DNA of 64,000 nt from the NCBI GenBank assembly GCA_020636845.1, contig JACJXD010000001.1:124001-188000 (forward strand), written 5' to 3'. Below, one piece after another: positions 35,352 through 44,209 of the stretch. Position 1 is the stretch's first letter, and every line of letters starts with the position of its first letter. Below the pieces are notes generated by a model, which ran no database searches, was not told the origin of the DNA, and saw nothing but the letters and a program-made list of their open reading frames with translations. The stretch is from Bacteroidales bacterium. Lineage in GTDB: Bacteria; Bacteroidota; Bacteroidia; Bacteroidales; Tenuifilaceae. A program made the translations under genes and the position numbers.

Positions 35352-36017
35352 TTAAATGGAAGGTAAACTGTTAAATTCGGTAAAGTCATTTATTACCCTT
35401 AGTTTGTTTTCAAACTTATCCTTGCTGTTTGTCGTGGCTAGTGCCACAACTTTCATGTTTGCTTTTGTAGCGGCTTCAATGCCGGCAAAGGCGTCTTCAA
35501 ATACCAAACAATTGCTGGGTGGAACGTTTATCAGGTGAGCTGCCTTTAGAAAAATTTCCGGACTTGGTTTCCCATGATTTATCATTGAGGCATCTACGGT
35601 TGCATCAAAAAAGTGAGTGAGGTTTGTCTTGCTAAGGGTAAAGTGTAAGTTGCTTGGAGGAGCAGAAGTGGCTACTGCTAGTTTAATTCCTAATTCTTTA
35701 AAATTGGTTAATACGTCAATTAATCCGTTGGCCGGTTTTATTTCCTTTGAATATATTTCTCGGTAAATGGCTTCCTTTTCTTCACCTAAAATATCGGCTT
35801 CTTCGCGGGTAATATTTTCTCCGCATATATCTCTAATTATATCGAAGTTCTCTTTTCCAGGATATCTGGCTATAAAAGTTTCTTTATCGAAATGGTAGTT
35901 ATGCTTTTGGCAAAATTCTTTCCATGCTTGTAAATGGTAGGGCATATTGTTAACAATAACCCCATCCATATCAAAAATTACTCCTTTAATATTGAATAAC
36001 AAATCAGGTTTTACCAT
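35352..36017 (-). CDS. HAD-family phosphatase (beta-phosphoglucomutase-like)
   Basis: 221 residues. HAD motif I FDMDGV with nucleophile D16 and acid/base D18, a helical cap (about 24-95), motif II AVATSAP (about 115-121), motif III Lys in GKPSPEIF (about 150) and motif IV VFEDAFAG (about 173-180). The subgroup includes beta-phosphoglucomutases and small sugar-phosphate phosphatases; substrate unknown. Convergent with the HMA gene. Confidence 0.9.
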   Translation of the reverse strand: MVKPDLLFNIKGVIFDMDGVIVNNMPYHLQAWKEFCQKHNYHFDKETFIARYPGKENFDIIRDICGENITREEADILGEEKEAIYREIYSKEIKPANGLIDVLTNFKELGIKLAVATSAPPSNLHFTLSKTNLTHFFDATVDASMINHGKPSPEIFLKAAHLINVPPSNCLVFEDAFAGIEAATKANMKVVALATTNSKDKFENKLRVINDFTEFNSLPSI

Positions 36018-36089
36018 ATTACTTAAGTTTTTAATTTTGTAGTGTCAATTTTGGCACAAAAATAGTTATAACTCAAAAAAGGTGATGTT

Positions 36090-36527
36090 ATGCGACGAAT
36101 AATCTTATTGCTTTTGCTAATTGCTCCACTATCCGTTGAGTTGCACGCTCAAAACTCCAATGAAAATACAAAAGGTGCAGTTATTACAGTTATTCCCGAT
36201 ACTGTAAAGTTAGGCGTAATATACGTTGATGATATTAACACCAATAGTGGTAAAGTTGAAATTAAGGTTAACAATAGCGGCACAAAGCCGTTGATTATGC
36301 ACACGGTAAAAGGGTGTTGTGGTACTAATATTGCTGATTATACCAAGGGGCCAATACTTCCAGGAAAAGAGGGTGTAATAAAGGTAGAATTCCGGATAGA
36401 ACCAAGACCTCAGCAAATTAGCAGGACGGTAACAATAGAATCGAATGCGGTAAATAGCAGGGTGACTGTTGTAAAAATACTGGGGAGTGTAAATAACCGA
36501 AAAGCAAAGAACGAAATTTCATTGTAA
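36090..36527 (+). CDS. exported DUF1573 protein
   Basis: 145 residues with a cleavable signal peptide (about 1-21, ending LHAQ) and a single DUF1573 Ig-like domain (GKVEIKVNNSGTKPLIMHTV, GCCG, PGKEGVIKVEFRI). It has GCCG where the family usually has SCGC, and no lipobox, unlike the paralogue at 29.3 kb. Function unknown. A TAATTTTG box (36032-36039) could be its minus-7 element; a terminator follows at 36551-36587. Confidence 0.87.
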   Translation: MRRIILLLLLIAPLSVELHAQNSNENTKGAVITVIPDTVKLGVIYVDDINTNSGKVEIKVNNSGTKPLIMHTVKGCCGTNIADYTKGPILPGKEGVIKVEFRIEPRPQQISRTVTIESNAVNSRVTVVKILGSVNNRKAKNEISL

Positions 36528-36550
36528 ACAGGTTGATTATAAAATAATTG

Positions 36551-36587
36551 AAGCAGGTGCGTTAAGTTGACATGCATCTGCTTTTTT
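36551..36587 (+). terminator. intrinsic terminator after the DUF1573 gene
   Basis: Stem AAGCAGGTGC (36551-36560) / GCATCTGCTT (36574-36583) with one G-U pair, 13-base loop, followed by a T run to 36587. It overlaps the putative promoter of the next gene. Confidence 0.65.
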
Positions 36588-36597
36588 AGTAATTTTA
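36566..36597 (+). promoter_or_regulatory. putative promoter of the nicotinate salvage operon
   Basis: GTTG at 36566-36569, 20-bp spacer, TAATTTTA at 36590-36597 (7 of 8 to the TAnnTTTG pattern). The minus-33 box lies in the loop of the preceding terminator. The leader before the ATG at 36613 would be about 10 nt. Confidence 0.35.
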
Positions 36598-36612
36598 CAT
36601 AAATAAAAAACT

Positions 36613-37818
36613 ATGCGTAAGCGTCTTGATAGTACTATTTTTGACCTTCCGGTTCAAGAGTTGAGAAGGGGGTATCGGAGCGATGTCTATTTCTGGAGGG
36701 AAAAGGTTGTTTTGGAAGCCCACAACCTGCATCCGAAGGTAACCATGCAGGTTTTCCAAAAACAGAATGCAATACTGTGTGGTGTCGATGAGGCTATTGC
36801 CGTGTTGCGGGTTGCCACGGGAAGATATTCGGATAATGACAAAGCCTTTAAACTATTCGATAATTTAATTGAGTTGAAGCGGAATGCGCGAAATGCTTTT
36901 CGATCCGATAAAAAGAAGTATCTATCCATTGAAAAGGAGAAGATTGAAATATCTAATGAATTGGATGGTTTGTGGATTGATGGTTTCGATGAATTGGCGG
37001 TTAAAGCGCTTTGGGATGGAGATGCTATTTCGCCGTACGAAAGCATAATGCACATTAAAGGGGATGCGTCGCTGTTTGCTCATTTGGAAACAATATACTT
37101 AGGCATTCTTGCCCGTCGAACCAGAATTGCTACAAATGTTCGTAAGGTTGTTGATGCTGCTAATGGTAAAACAGTACTGTATTTTCCTGCACGATTCGAC
37201 CATTGGGCTGTTCAAGGTGGCGATGGTTATGCTGCATATATTGGAGGCGCTTCGGGAATTTCTACTGATGCGCAGGGCGAATGGTGGGGTGCAAGTGCTT
37301 CGGGTACAATTCCTCATGCGCTAATAGCTTCCGTTGGTGGTGATACGGTGAAGGCAACAAAGCTGTTTCACGAAACATACCCTGAAACACCTCTCATTGC
37401 ATTGGTCGATTTTAATAACGATTGTGTTCAAACAGCGTTGAATTGTGCCCGGGAGATTGGCGATAAACTTTGGGGTGTTCGTCTCGACACTTCAGAGAAT
37501 CTTGTTGATAAGAGCGTCTTTTCGCAAATGGGAACGTTTCGTCCCAATGGAGTTAATCCTAAGTTGGTTGAGTTGGTTAGAGAGGGGTTGGACAGGGAAG
37601 GTTTTGAAAATGTTAAGATAGTTGTATCGGGAGGGTTTAATCCTGAGCGGATTAATGAGTTTGAGAAGAACAGTGTTCCTGTCGATGCGTACGGTATAGG
37701 TAGTTATCTTATGCAAGGAAACTACGATTTTACCGCAGATGTGGTACAAGTAGAAGGCGTTAATTTGGCAAAATTTGGGAGGGCATATAAGAATAACGAT
37801 AGGCTTTCAGCAATATAA
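36613..37818 (+). CDS. pncB: nicotinate phosphoribosyltransferase
   Basis: 401 residues; makes nicotinate mononucleotide from nicotinate and PRPP in NAD salvage. Family motifs: YFWREKVVLEA near the N-terminus, the FPARFDHWAVQGGDGYAAY segment (about 195-213), GASASGTIPHALIASVGGDT around the phosphate site, and VSGGFNPERI near 338. The gene for nicotinamidase follows after 17 bp, so the operon converts nicotinamide to NaMN. Confidence 0.94.
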   Translation: MRKRLDSTIFDLPVQELRRGYRSDVYFWREKVVLEAHNLHPKVTMQVFQKQNAILCGVDEAIAVLRVATGRYSDNDKAFKLFDNLIELKRNARNAFRSDKKKYLSIEKEKIEISNELDGLWIDGFDELAVKALWDGDAISPYESIMHIKGDASLFAHLETIYLGILARRTRIATNVRKVVDAANGKTVLYFPARFDHWAVQGGDGYAAYIGGASGISTDAQGEWWGASASGTIPHALIASVGGDTVKATKLFHETYPETPLIALVDFNNDCVQTALNCAREIGDKLWGVRLDTSENLVDKSVFSQMGTFRPNGVNPKLVELVREGLDREGFENVKIVVSGGFNPERINEFEKNSVPVDAYGIGSYLMQGNYDFTADVVQVEGVNLAKFGRAYKNNDRLSAI

Positions 37819-37835
37819 AATAAAAACACTTGCCT

Positions 37836-38396
37836 ATGGATGCACTAGTAGTAGTTGATGTTCAAAAGGATTTTTGCCCTAATGGAGCACTTGCCGTTGC
37901 AGATGGAGATGCCGTGGTAAATCCAATAAATCAGTTAGTGCAAAAGTATGAGTCGGAGGGAAAGCCTATTGTATTCACGCGCGATTGGCATCCTTGTAAT
38001 CATAGTTCTTTTAAAGAGTTTGGCGGAATTTGGCCGTCGCATTGTGTTGCAGGAACCAGTGGCGCAGAACTCCATTCTATGTTACATTTTCCTTCTGTGG
38101 CAATACTTGTATCGAAGGCAACCGAAGTTGCTAAAGATGCTTATTCGGGTTTTCAAGGAACCGGACTTGCATCGTGGCTCAGAGACATAGAGGTAAATCA
38201 TTTGGTTATATGTGGGTTGGCAACTGACTATTGCGTTAAAAACACCGTTTTTGATGCTTTAACATTGGGTTTTTCTGTTCAGGTTGTTGTTGAAGCCATA
38301 AGAGCAGTTAATGTAGATCCTGCCGATGGTCATAAGTCAATTGAACAAATGAGATTGCGGGGTGCAGAAATAGTTCATCTAGCAGAAGTAGTATAA
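37836..38396 (+). CDS. pncA: nicotinamidase
   Basis: 186 residues from the ATG at 37836 (a TTG two codons earlier is less likely). Isochorismatase-fold hydrolase with the catalytic triad D8 (VVDVQKDF), K94 (LVSKAT) and C133 (GLATDYCVKN), and metal ligands around D50/H52/H56 (TRDWHPCNH). It deamidates nicotinamide to nicotinate, the substrate of the enzyme encoded just upstream. Normal length. Confidence 0.95.
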   Translation: MDALVVVDVQKDFCPNGALAVADGDAVVNPINQLVQKYESEGKPIVFTRDWHPCNHSSFKEFGGIWPSHCVAGTSGAELHSMLHFPSVAILVSKATEVAKDAYSGFQGTGLASWLRDIEVNHLVICGLATDYCVKNTVFDALTLGFSVQVVVEAIRAVNVDPADGHKSIEQMRLRGAEIVHLAEVV

Positions 38397-38425
38397 AAAA
38401 AGAGGCCTTTTAGACCTCTTTTTTT
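38395..38425. terminator. bidirectional intrinsic terminator
   Basis: A-rich/GAGG ... CCTC/T-rich stem (38395-38405 with 38415-38425) overlapping the pncA stop codon. The symmetric A and T tracts allow it to end pncA (+) and the convergent C10 protease gene (-). Confidence 0.8.
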
Positions 38426-38439
38426 ATACTAATGTATTT

Positions 38440-41088
38440 TTAACGTGTGATAGTTAACTTTCTAGTAATTATATTTTTATTTGGCTCTTCTACTTTTATC
38501 AAGTAAACTCCGGATGATAAGTTACTTATATTGATTTGATTGTTTTCCGTCATTCCGCCAGAACTCCATACTAGGGCTCCTGTTATACTGTAAACATTTA
38601 TACTTCCCTTTGTGAAACCCTTTAATTTAACGTAAATATTTTGGGAGGAAGGGTTAGGATAGGGAAGTAGTTTGCTGTTGTCAGTTTGTGTTCCTGCACT
38701 CTCCGCCCAAGTTACGAATAATGCATTTTTCTTAATATAAACATATTGTTCTGAACCTTTGGATATAGTTAAAGTAACATTTTTATATCCGTATTCAGAA
38801 AAGGTTACATTAACAGGTCCTTGTCCGGTATAAGTTTGAGGTGTAGCATCTGTTCCAAAGTTCCATTCCCAACTATCAGGAGTGCCGTATGATTGATCTG
38901 TAAAAACGGCTGGGCTGCCTTTGGCAACTTCTGCTTTATCAACAGAGAATTTACTAAATACAGCACCTGATTTTAAGCACCACATTCCATCAACGTAGGC
39001 ACTACTGTTAAAATCTCCTGCCCAAACAGTTCCATCAGGAGATGCTCCTAAAGCAAGAAATTGGTAATTCTTATAAAAGTCAGCATAGTCGTTGAAAGTA
39101 TTTCCATCATCTAAACTATACGAAACTCCTTCAAATGGAGTTGAATAATCAGAACCAGTAGCTATTAGAATGTTTGTATTTGGAATATAAGTAAAACTGC
39201 TTTCATAAAAATTTCCTGATGGTATTATTTGTGTCCAAGTTTGGGCACCATCAGTTGTTCTATAACTTCTAGTTACACTATTATTGCCTCTACTTTGGAT
39301 AATTCCAACATTTGCATCTTTAAATGAAATTTCAAAACTCTCGGTTAGAGGTGTTTGAGATACAGTCCAAGTATATCCTTTATCTGTAGATTTAAATAAC
39401 CTTCCTTTATTGGTGGCAAACCATACAATGTCACCATATACACAATAAAATCCAACAGTTCCATATTCTCCTGTTAAATTTGCTGGAATGTTTTCACTGG
39501 ATACTCGAGTCCAGGTATCTCCTCCATTAGTTGTTGTGTATATTTCAAAATATCCACCATTAGGATCGCCCATACAAAAACCATTATTTTCATCCCAAAA
39601 ATGGATTACATTTGGGAAACCGTTTGGTGCAGAGAATTCAGCAGTTGATTGAGATGTCCATGTTGAACCACCGTCTGCAGTTTTGACAATTTTTCCTCCA
39701 CCATTTGTTCCATCGTAGAGTGCGATCCATGCTGTTGCTTCACTTATTGCTGTTATCATTGCAGATTCTAAACCTTTAGTATTTGCTGCATTAACAGTTC
39801 CAGAAGTCCAAATTAAGCCTCCATCAATTGTTTTTGTAAAGTCCCTTACGGTTGCAGTATCATTGCCACTTCCATCGTAAGCTACGGCCCAAGCTATATC
39901 ATTACTAACTGCTGAGATATGACGAATTCCTCTAGATTTTGTGGCAAAAGCGCTAGCTTGTTTTACCCAAAGTCCTGTTTGAGATGATGTTGCTGGTTTT
40001 ATTCCACAAATCATACTGTTTGATTCACTAAAATTATACGTGCCGGGATTCATTGCAATTGCAGAAAAATAGCCATTATAGGATCCACCCCATCCCCAGT
40101 TTATATGAAGATTATCTGAATTATCATAGCCATCACATACCCATGCATGTCCTCCATCAGCATCACTATTTCCAGAATAGAAAATAGGTCTGCCTTCGTC
40201 AATTTCAGATTTAATCTTATTTATCCATTCTGTTTGTTGATTTGCATCAAAATAGTAAATGTTAATGTCAGTATTGTCATATTTAAAATAGGAAGTAAGC
40301 GCATATAAAACGTCAACGCTATGAGCGCCTGAGCCATCCATGGCGTATTCCATATCAACAGATACCCCTGCATGATAGCATAATGTAGCAATAGCTGTCA
40401 CTTCCGTATTTGTACTTGATGAGGTTAGTTCAAGAGGCATGTTTACCCAATCATATGCTGTAGATGCAAAATCAGCAAATTGTTCTCCATATAAACTAAT
40501 GGTATATTTATGACTCCCGTTACCAGAAGTAGGCCAATTATAATATCGCATGATTTGGGACATTGCGGTTGCAACACATCCTGTGGGCGTTTCTGCTGGG
40601 CATAACTGGTTGTAATATGGACTTTGATTCCACGTTGTTTGTAATAATGGTCCTACGGCTTCATAATTTTTTGAATCTTTACCTTCGATAAGCGTAGTCC
40701 ATTCTTTTTTTACATTACTCTTATTCGATTTTAATGTTGTAGCATGATCTATCTGTTTTGCATACCATTCGAATCTTTTAAGAATCACTGGATTGTCAAC
40801 TTTTTCAGCAACAGGACTTGTAAAAGAGTAACCAATTATAGGATTAGCTTCATCATTTGCAGATACGATGACAAAGCCGCCTTTTGGAAACGCATAAACA
40901 TAAAATGCGTCAGCAGATTTATAAGTTTGGGTATATACATTTTTAACTGAAGCTACATCAATAGCAACTCCTTTTTTTGCAATCATAAAATTTATTGCAA
41001 CTTTTTTTGCCAATTCTTTGCTTACTGGATCTGCTGAAAGCCATAGCGCAAGAATGATGAATGATACAGTTGTGAAAATCTTTTTCAT
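38440..41088 (-). CDS. secreted C10 (streptopain-type) cysteine protease with T9SS sorting domain
   Basis: 882 residues. Signal peptide (about 1-19), Spi/inhibitory propeptide (about 20-140), C10 catalytic domain (about 145-375) with C171 (PTGCVATAMSQIM) and H314 (GGHAWVCDGY) plus the WGWGG motif. Then comes a long stretch of YCF48/BNR-like beta-propeller repeats (about 380-735, repeated DGG.TWT motifs), a PKD domain (about 745-810, PDSWEWNFG) and a C-terminal type IX sorting domain (about 815-882, YPNPSSQNIYVK to GVYLIKV and a basic end). It is likely secreted and surface-attached or released by T9SS. The propeller may bind glycans or protein. The family includes SpeB and interpain. Confidence 0.93.
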   Translation of the reverse strand: MKKIFTTVSFIILALWLSADPVSKELAKKVAINFMIAKKGVAIDVASVKNVYTQTYKSADAFYVYAFPKGGFVIVSANDEANPIIGYSFTSPVAEKVDNPVILKRFEWYAKQIDHATTLKSNKSNVKKEWTTLIEGKDSKNYEAVGPLLQTTWNQSPYYNQLCPAETPTGCVATAMSQIMRYYNWPTSGNGSHKYTISLYGEQFADFASTAYDWVNMPLELTSSSTNTEVTAIATLCYHAGVSVDMEYAMDGSGAHSVDVLYALTSYFKYDNTDINIYYFDANQQTEWINKIKSEIDEGRPIFYSGNSDADGGHAWVCDGYDNSDNLHINWGWGGSYNGYFSAIAMNPGTYNFSESNSMICGIKPATSSQTGLWVKQASAFATKSRGIRHISAVSNDIAWAVAYDGSGNDTATVRDFTKTIDGGLIWTSGTVNAANTKGLESAMITAISEATAWIALYDGTNGGGKIVKTADGGSTWTSQSTAEFSAPNGFPNVIHFWDENNGFCMGDPNGGYFEIYTTTNGGDTWTRVSSENIPANLTGEYGTVGFYCVYGDIVWFATNKGRLFKSTDKGYTWTVSQTPLTESFEISFKDANVGIIQSRGNNSVTRSYRTTDGAQTWTQIIPSGNFYESSFTYIPNTNILIATGSDYSTPFEGVSYSLDDGNTFNDYADFYKNYQFLALGASPDGTVWAGDFNSSAYVDGMWCLKSGAVFSKFSVDKAEVAKGSPAVFTDQSYGTPDSWEWNFGTDATPQTYTGQGPVNVTFSEYGYKNVTLTISKGSEQYVYIKKNALFVTWAESAGTQTDNSKLLPYPNPSSQNIYVKLKGFTKGSINVYSITGALVWSSGGMTENNQINISNLSSGVYLIKVEEPNKNIITRKLTITR

Positions 41089-41124
41089 TGTTTAAATTTT
41101 AATTATTATTGGATTTAGTGTTAA

Positions 41125-42864
41125 TTACTTTTGAGTTTCTAAAAATTTATTGTCCGTTTGCTTAACTACTATTTTAAGCCATTCATTGCTATAACCAGGT
41201 TGTGATGGGCCTACGGGAAAACCCCATTCGTTTTGTTTAAAAGAGCCATTCTCTTCTTTTTTAACATTTCCGTCGATATACTTAACTAGTAGCCAGTTGG
41301 ATAAGTCATTCCAGCGTTGAACAGTATTATTGGCAGCGTTAACGGAATAATCGGTTAAGAATTCGATGGTTAAATCTTTATTTGTTTCCCATAGTTTTAA
41401 AGCAGCAGCATCTATAGCAGGGACGTAGGCCTCGAACTTCTTTTCAAGTTTACTTTGTTCTTTTTGAATGTCTTTTATTATCAGATTATAGCGTAAGTAG
41501 GCAAAGTTCGAAACCCTGTTAAAAATCCAAAATGCAGATGTTGGAGAGTATGTAAGCATATTTCCATTTCCTTCGGAATACGTTTCAGGTGCTTTATTTA
41601 TTCCGCAGTATATAGGAACATATACGGTAGAAGCTGCATCGTCAACGCCAAACCAAAAAATACCTCCTATAGGGTTGGGAAGCCAATTTCTCATTTGTGC
41701 GACAAAAGAAAAACCGGTTTGTTGTGTTGCCGTTGCTCGTTCATGAAAGTATGTTTTTCCATCAACTTTCCATGTTAATGGGCGCCAGCGATAAGGAAGG
41801 CCATAGGAACCCGCTCCAATATCTTTAGTCATATCTAATTCGGTTTCTTCAAAATGATCGCGCATAAAAGATTGCAAATCTTGCGGAGTCAATTTTCTAT
41901 CGGGCTTAATATACAATGGCATTCGATTGAATAGATTATCCCCTTTTGCATAATCTAAAAACTTTTCCATCCCGTTGCTAATATGGTTAAAAAATGCCCA
42001 AACCCTTGCTTCGCAGAAACGAGCGCCTTCAAAAGTTACTGGATTAAATACATCGCTAAAACTAAAATCATCATCTTTACCATTATAGTAACCATGATTT
42101 TTTGCATAATCTATTACATCGTATGCGTAAACTACTTCAATGTTAGGGTCAAAAATATGGTCAATATTTTTACTGCTAATAGAATTTTTAAAATTTTCGA
42201 GGGGGAAAGTTTGTATTCTAGCTTGATTAGCATGAGCTGAAACGTAACCATCAGGTATGCGGTATGCAACCCAAAGGGCTCCTTTATCAATGTTTACGTT
42301 TTTTTTGAGTTTTTTGTCAAACCTCAAATTTGTTTTTTTTGCAATCATTTCCATTATCCATACTTCATTGGGATCGCCAATAGAAAAGGATTCTCCACTA
42401 CTTGCATAACCGTATTTTTCGACTAATTCTGCCATTATTTTTATTGCTTCTCTGGCTGTTTTTGCCCTTTGAAGGGCAAGAAACATTAAACTGCCATAGT
42501 CAACAATTGCCGTTGTATCCCTTAACTCTTCTAATCCGTCGAAAGTAGTTTCACCTATAGTAACCTGATATTCATTCATAAATCCAACAACTTGATAGGT
42601 CTCATTAGTTTGTGGTATTTGACCCAATGGTTTGTTTGTACCTCTGTCGTATAAAGTAACCATTGATCCTTCAGGCCATATTCCTCTTGGTTTGAAGTAT
42701 AGTTCTCCGTAACGAATATGGGAGTCCGCAGCATAACTTACCATTGAGGAACCATCGGAACTTGCTCCTTTGGTAACTAAATAGTTTGTACATGCCTGGA
42801 CATGGGTTGATGCTAAAGAAATGATAATTATTATTTGTAAAAATAATTTGTTAAAGATTTTCAT
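41125..42864 (-). CDS. exported C69-family dipeptidase
   Basis: 579 residues. The signal peptide ends at VQA, directly before C25 of CTNYLVTKGAS; in C69/Ntn hydrolases this Cys is the N-terminal nucleophile, freed by cleavage. Family motifs include DGSSMVSYAADSH, GYASSGESFSIGDPNEVWIMEM and the Trp-rich middle. It cleaves dipeptides in the periplasm. Placed 36 bp downstream of nothing on its strand but directly upstream of the C10 protease gene, so the two may be co-expressed for peptide utilisation. A TAATTTTG box lies just upstream. Confidence 0.92.
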   Translation of the reverse strand: MKIFNKLFLQIIIIISLASTHVQACTNYLVTKGASSDGSSMVSYAADSHIRYGELYFKPRGIWPEGSMVTLYDRGTNKPLGQIPQTNETYQVVGFMNEYQVTIGETTFDGLEELRDTTAIVDYGSLMFLALQRAKTAREAIKIMAELVEKYGYASSGESFSIGDPNEVWIMEMIAKKTNLRFDKKLKKNVNIDKGALWVAYRIPDGYVSAHANQARIQTFPLENFKNSISSKNIDHIFDPNIEVVYAYDVIDYAKNHGYYNGKDDDFSFSDVFNPVTFEGARFCEARVWAFFNHISNGMEKFLDYAKGDNLFNRMPLYIKPDRKLTPQDLQSFMRDHFEETELDMTKDIGAGSYGLPYRWRPLTWKVDGKTYFHERATATQQTGFSFVAQMRNWLPNPIGGIFWFGVDDAASTVYVPIYCGINKAPETYSEGNGNMLTYSPTSAFWIFNRVSNFAYLRYNLIIKDIQKEQSKLEKKFEAYVPAIDAAALKLWETNKDLTIEFLTDYSVNAANNTVQRWNDLSNWLLVKYIDGNVKKEENGSFKQNEWGFPVGPSQPGYSNEWLKIVVKQTDNKFLETQK

Positions 42865-43064
42865 ACACCTTACATTTATAGGTAACTACAAAATTATAAC
42901 TTACGACTATTAATTATAATAGAAGTTTATTTGTATCGACAAAATACGCATTTTTGTAGATAGAATGCAATTAACGACCCCTAAAAGATTTTCTATTTTT
43001 TGGCATAAACTTTGAAAGGATAATATCATAATTAATCTAATTTTATAACCTAAACAATTTACGT

Positions 43065-44117
43065 ATGAAAACAAAAAGTCTATTCCTTTCGCTGTTGCTA
43101 ATGAGCAGCATTGTTGTCTTCAATTCTTGCCAAAAAGATGACGAAGATGTTCTTTCTAAAGAGGAGGCAACGGTAGCAATAAACGATACCGATCAAGATT
43201 TTGCAACTGTTTCTGACGAAATTAGCACAAGCGATGGCTATGTAGCCTTAGAACAGGTGTATAGTTTGAACTTTTTTAATGATGATAGTTATACCAAAGA
43301 AGATGCAAAATCTCAGTTAAAATCTGCTTTGACTGAAAAATCTGCAAAACTGTTAATGTCAAAACTTGGCGGTGATATTAGTTTGGGTACAGATTTCTTG
43401 GATATTGATTTTGATTATTATGCAGGAACCTGGACATACAATTCTTATACTCAGTCATTTGATTATTCTGAAGTCCCCAGTGATGAAATTGTTGTGAATT
43501 ATCCCTCCCCTGCAAGTGAAACCAATAATGTAACATTAACATATTACGATTACAGTGATACGGGACTTAAAATGAAGATTGAACTTGATGGAAATCAGGT
43601 TTTCTATGCTTCAGTGAGTTTAGATAACAACGTTTATACTTATGTAGTAGAGTTGGGGGCTTATAAACTTGTAAGGGTTATGACATATACAGAAACCGAA
43701 ACTATAAGTTCGTATGCTATAAAAGGTTCCGATAATTTGGAATTGTTAAAGAATGATGTAACGGTATATAAACATACCATAAGCCTTGATGCTTCTTCGA
43801 CTCAAACAGGCGGCTACGTAAAAGTTGAGGCAAAGCAAATCATTAAATCGTTGGAATTAAGAGTAAAGGTAAGTTTTACTGCAAATGATATGCAAAACAC
43901 TAATTTTGATATTAATGATGCGATAAAAGTTTCGTTATATACTACCTCAGGCGAAAAAATTGGAGACTTTAAATTTGAGTATGATTCAGACGAAACCCTT
44001 CTCGTTTACATAGTATTTAGTAACGGGGATAAGGATTTAATTAAAAAAGTAATGCCAAATTTATATGATTTTGAGCAAACCCTTTTTGATGAATTTGATT
44101 CGCTTGACATTAAGTAG
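43065..44117 (+). CDS. acidic lipoprotein of unknown function
   Basis: 350 residues. Signal sequence with lipobox FNSC (acylated C22) followed by acidic QKDDED, a lipoprotein export-like signal for the surface in Bacteroidota. The mature part is beta-rich with many Asp, Ser, Thr and Tyr residues, and no recognised domain or catalytic motif. It has its own terminator. Neighbouring secreted peptidases are divergent, so no functional link is implied. Confidence 0.8.
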   Translation: MKTKSLFLSLLLMSSIVVFNSCQKDDEDVLSKEEATVAINDTDQDFATVSDEISTSDGYVALEQVYSLNFFNDDSYTKEDAKSQLKSALTEKSAKLLMSKLGGDISLGTDFLDIDFDYYAGTWTYNSYTQSFDYSEVPSDEIVVNYPSPASETNNVTLTYYDYSDTGLKMKIELDGNQVFYASVSLDNNVYTYVVELGAYKLVRVMTYTETETISSYAIKGSDNLELLKNDVTVYKHTISLDASSTQTGGYVKVEAKQIIKSLELRVKVSFTANDMQNTNFDINDAIKVSLYTTSGEKIGDFKFEYDSDETLLVYIVFSNGDKDLIKKVMPNLYDFEQTLFDEFDSLDIK

Positions 44118-44133
44118 AAATTATTATTAAAAG

Positions 44134-44164
44134 AAAAAGGCTGCTTAAAGGCAGCCTTTTTTTT
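44134..44164 (+). terminator. intrinsic terminator
   Basis: Stem AAAAAGGCTGC (44134-44144) / GCAGCCTTTTT (44151-44161), 6-base loop, followed by T. Ends the lipoprotein gene. Confidence 0.88.
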
Positions 44165-44209
44165 GACAACCCTCTCTTTTTTTAGTATCTTATATAAAAA
44201 TTTTAGACT

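Noticed and set aside
36528..36612. Riboswitch before the nicotinate salvage operon
   Set aside because: The hairpin here has a T-tract, fits a simple terminator of the upstream gene, and leaves a leader of only about 10 nt.
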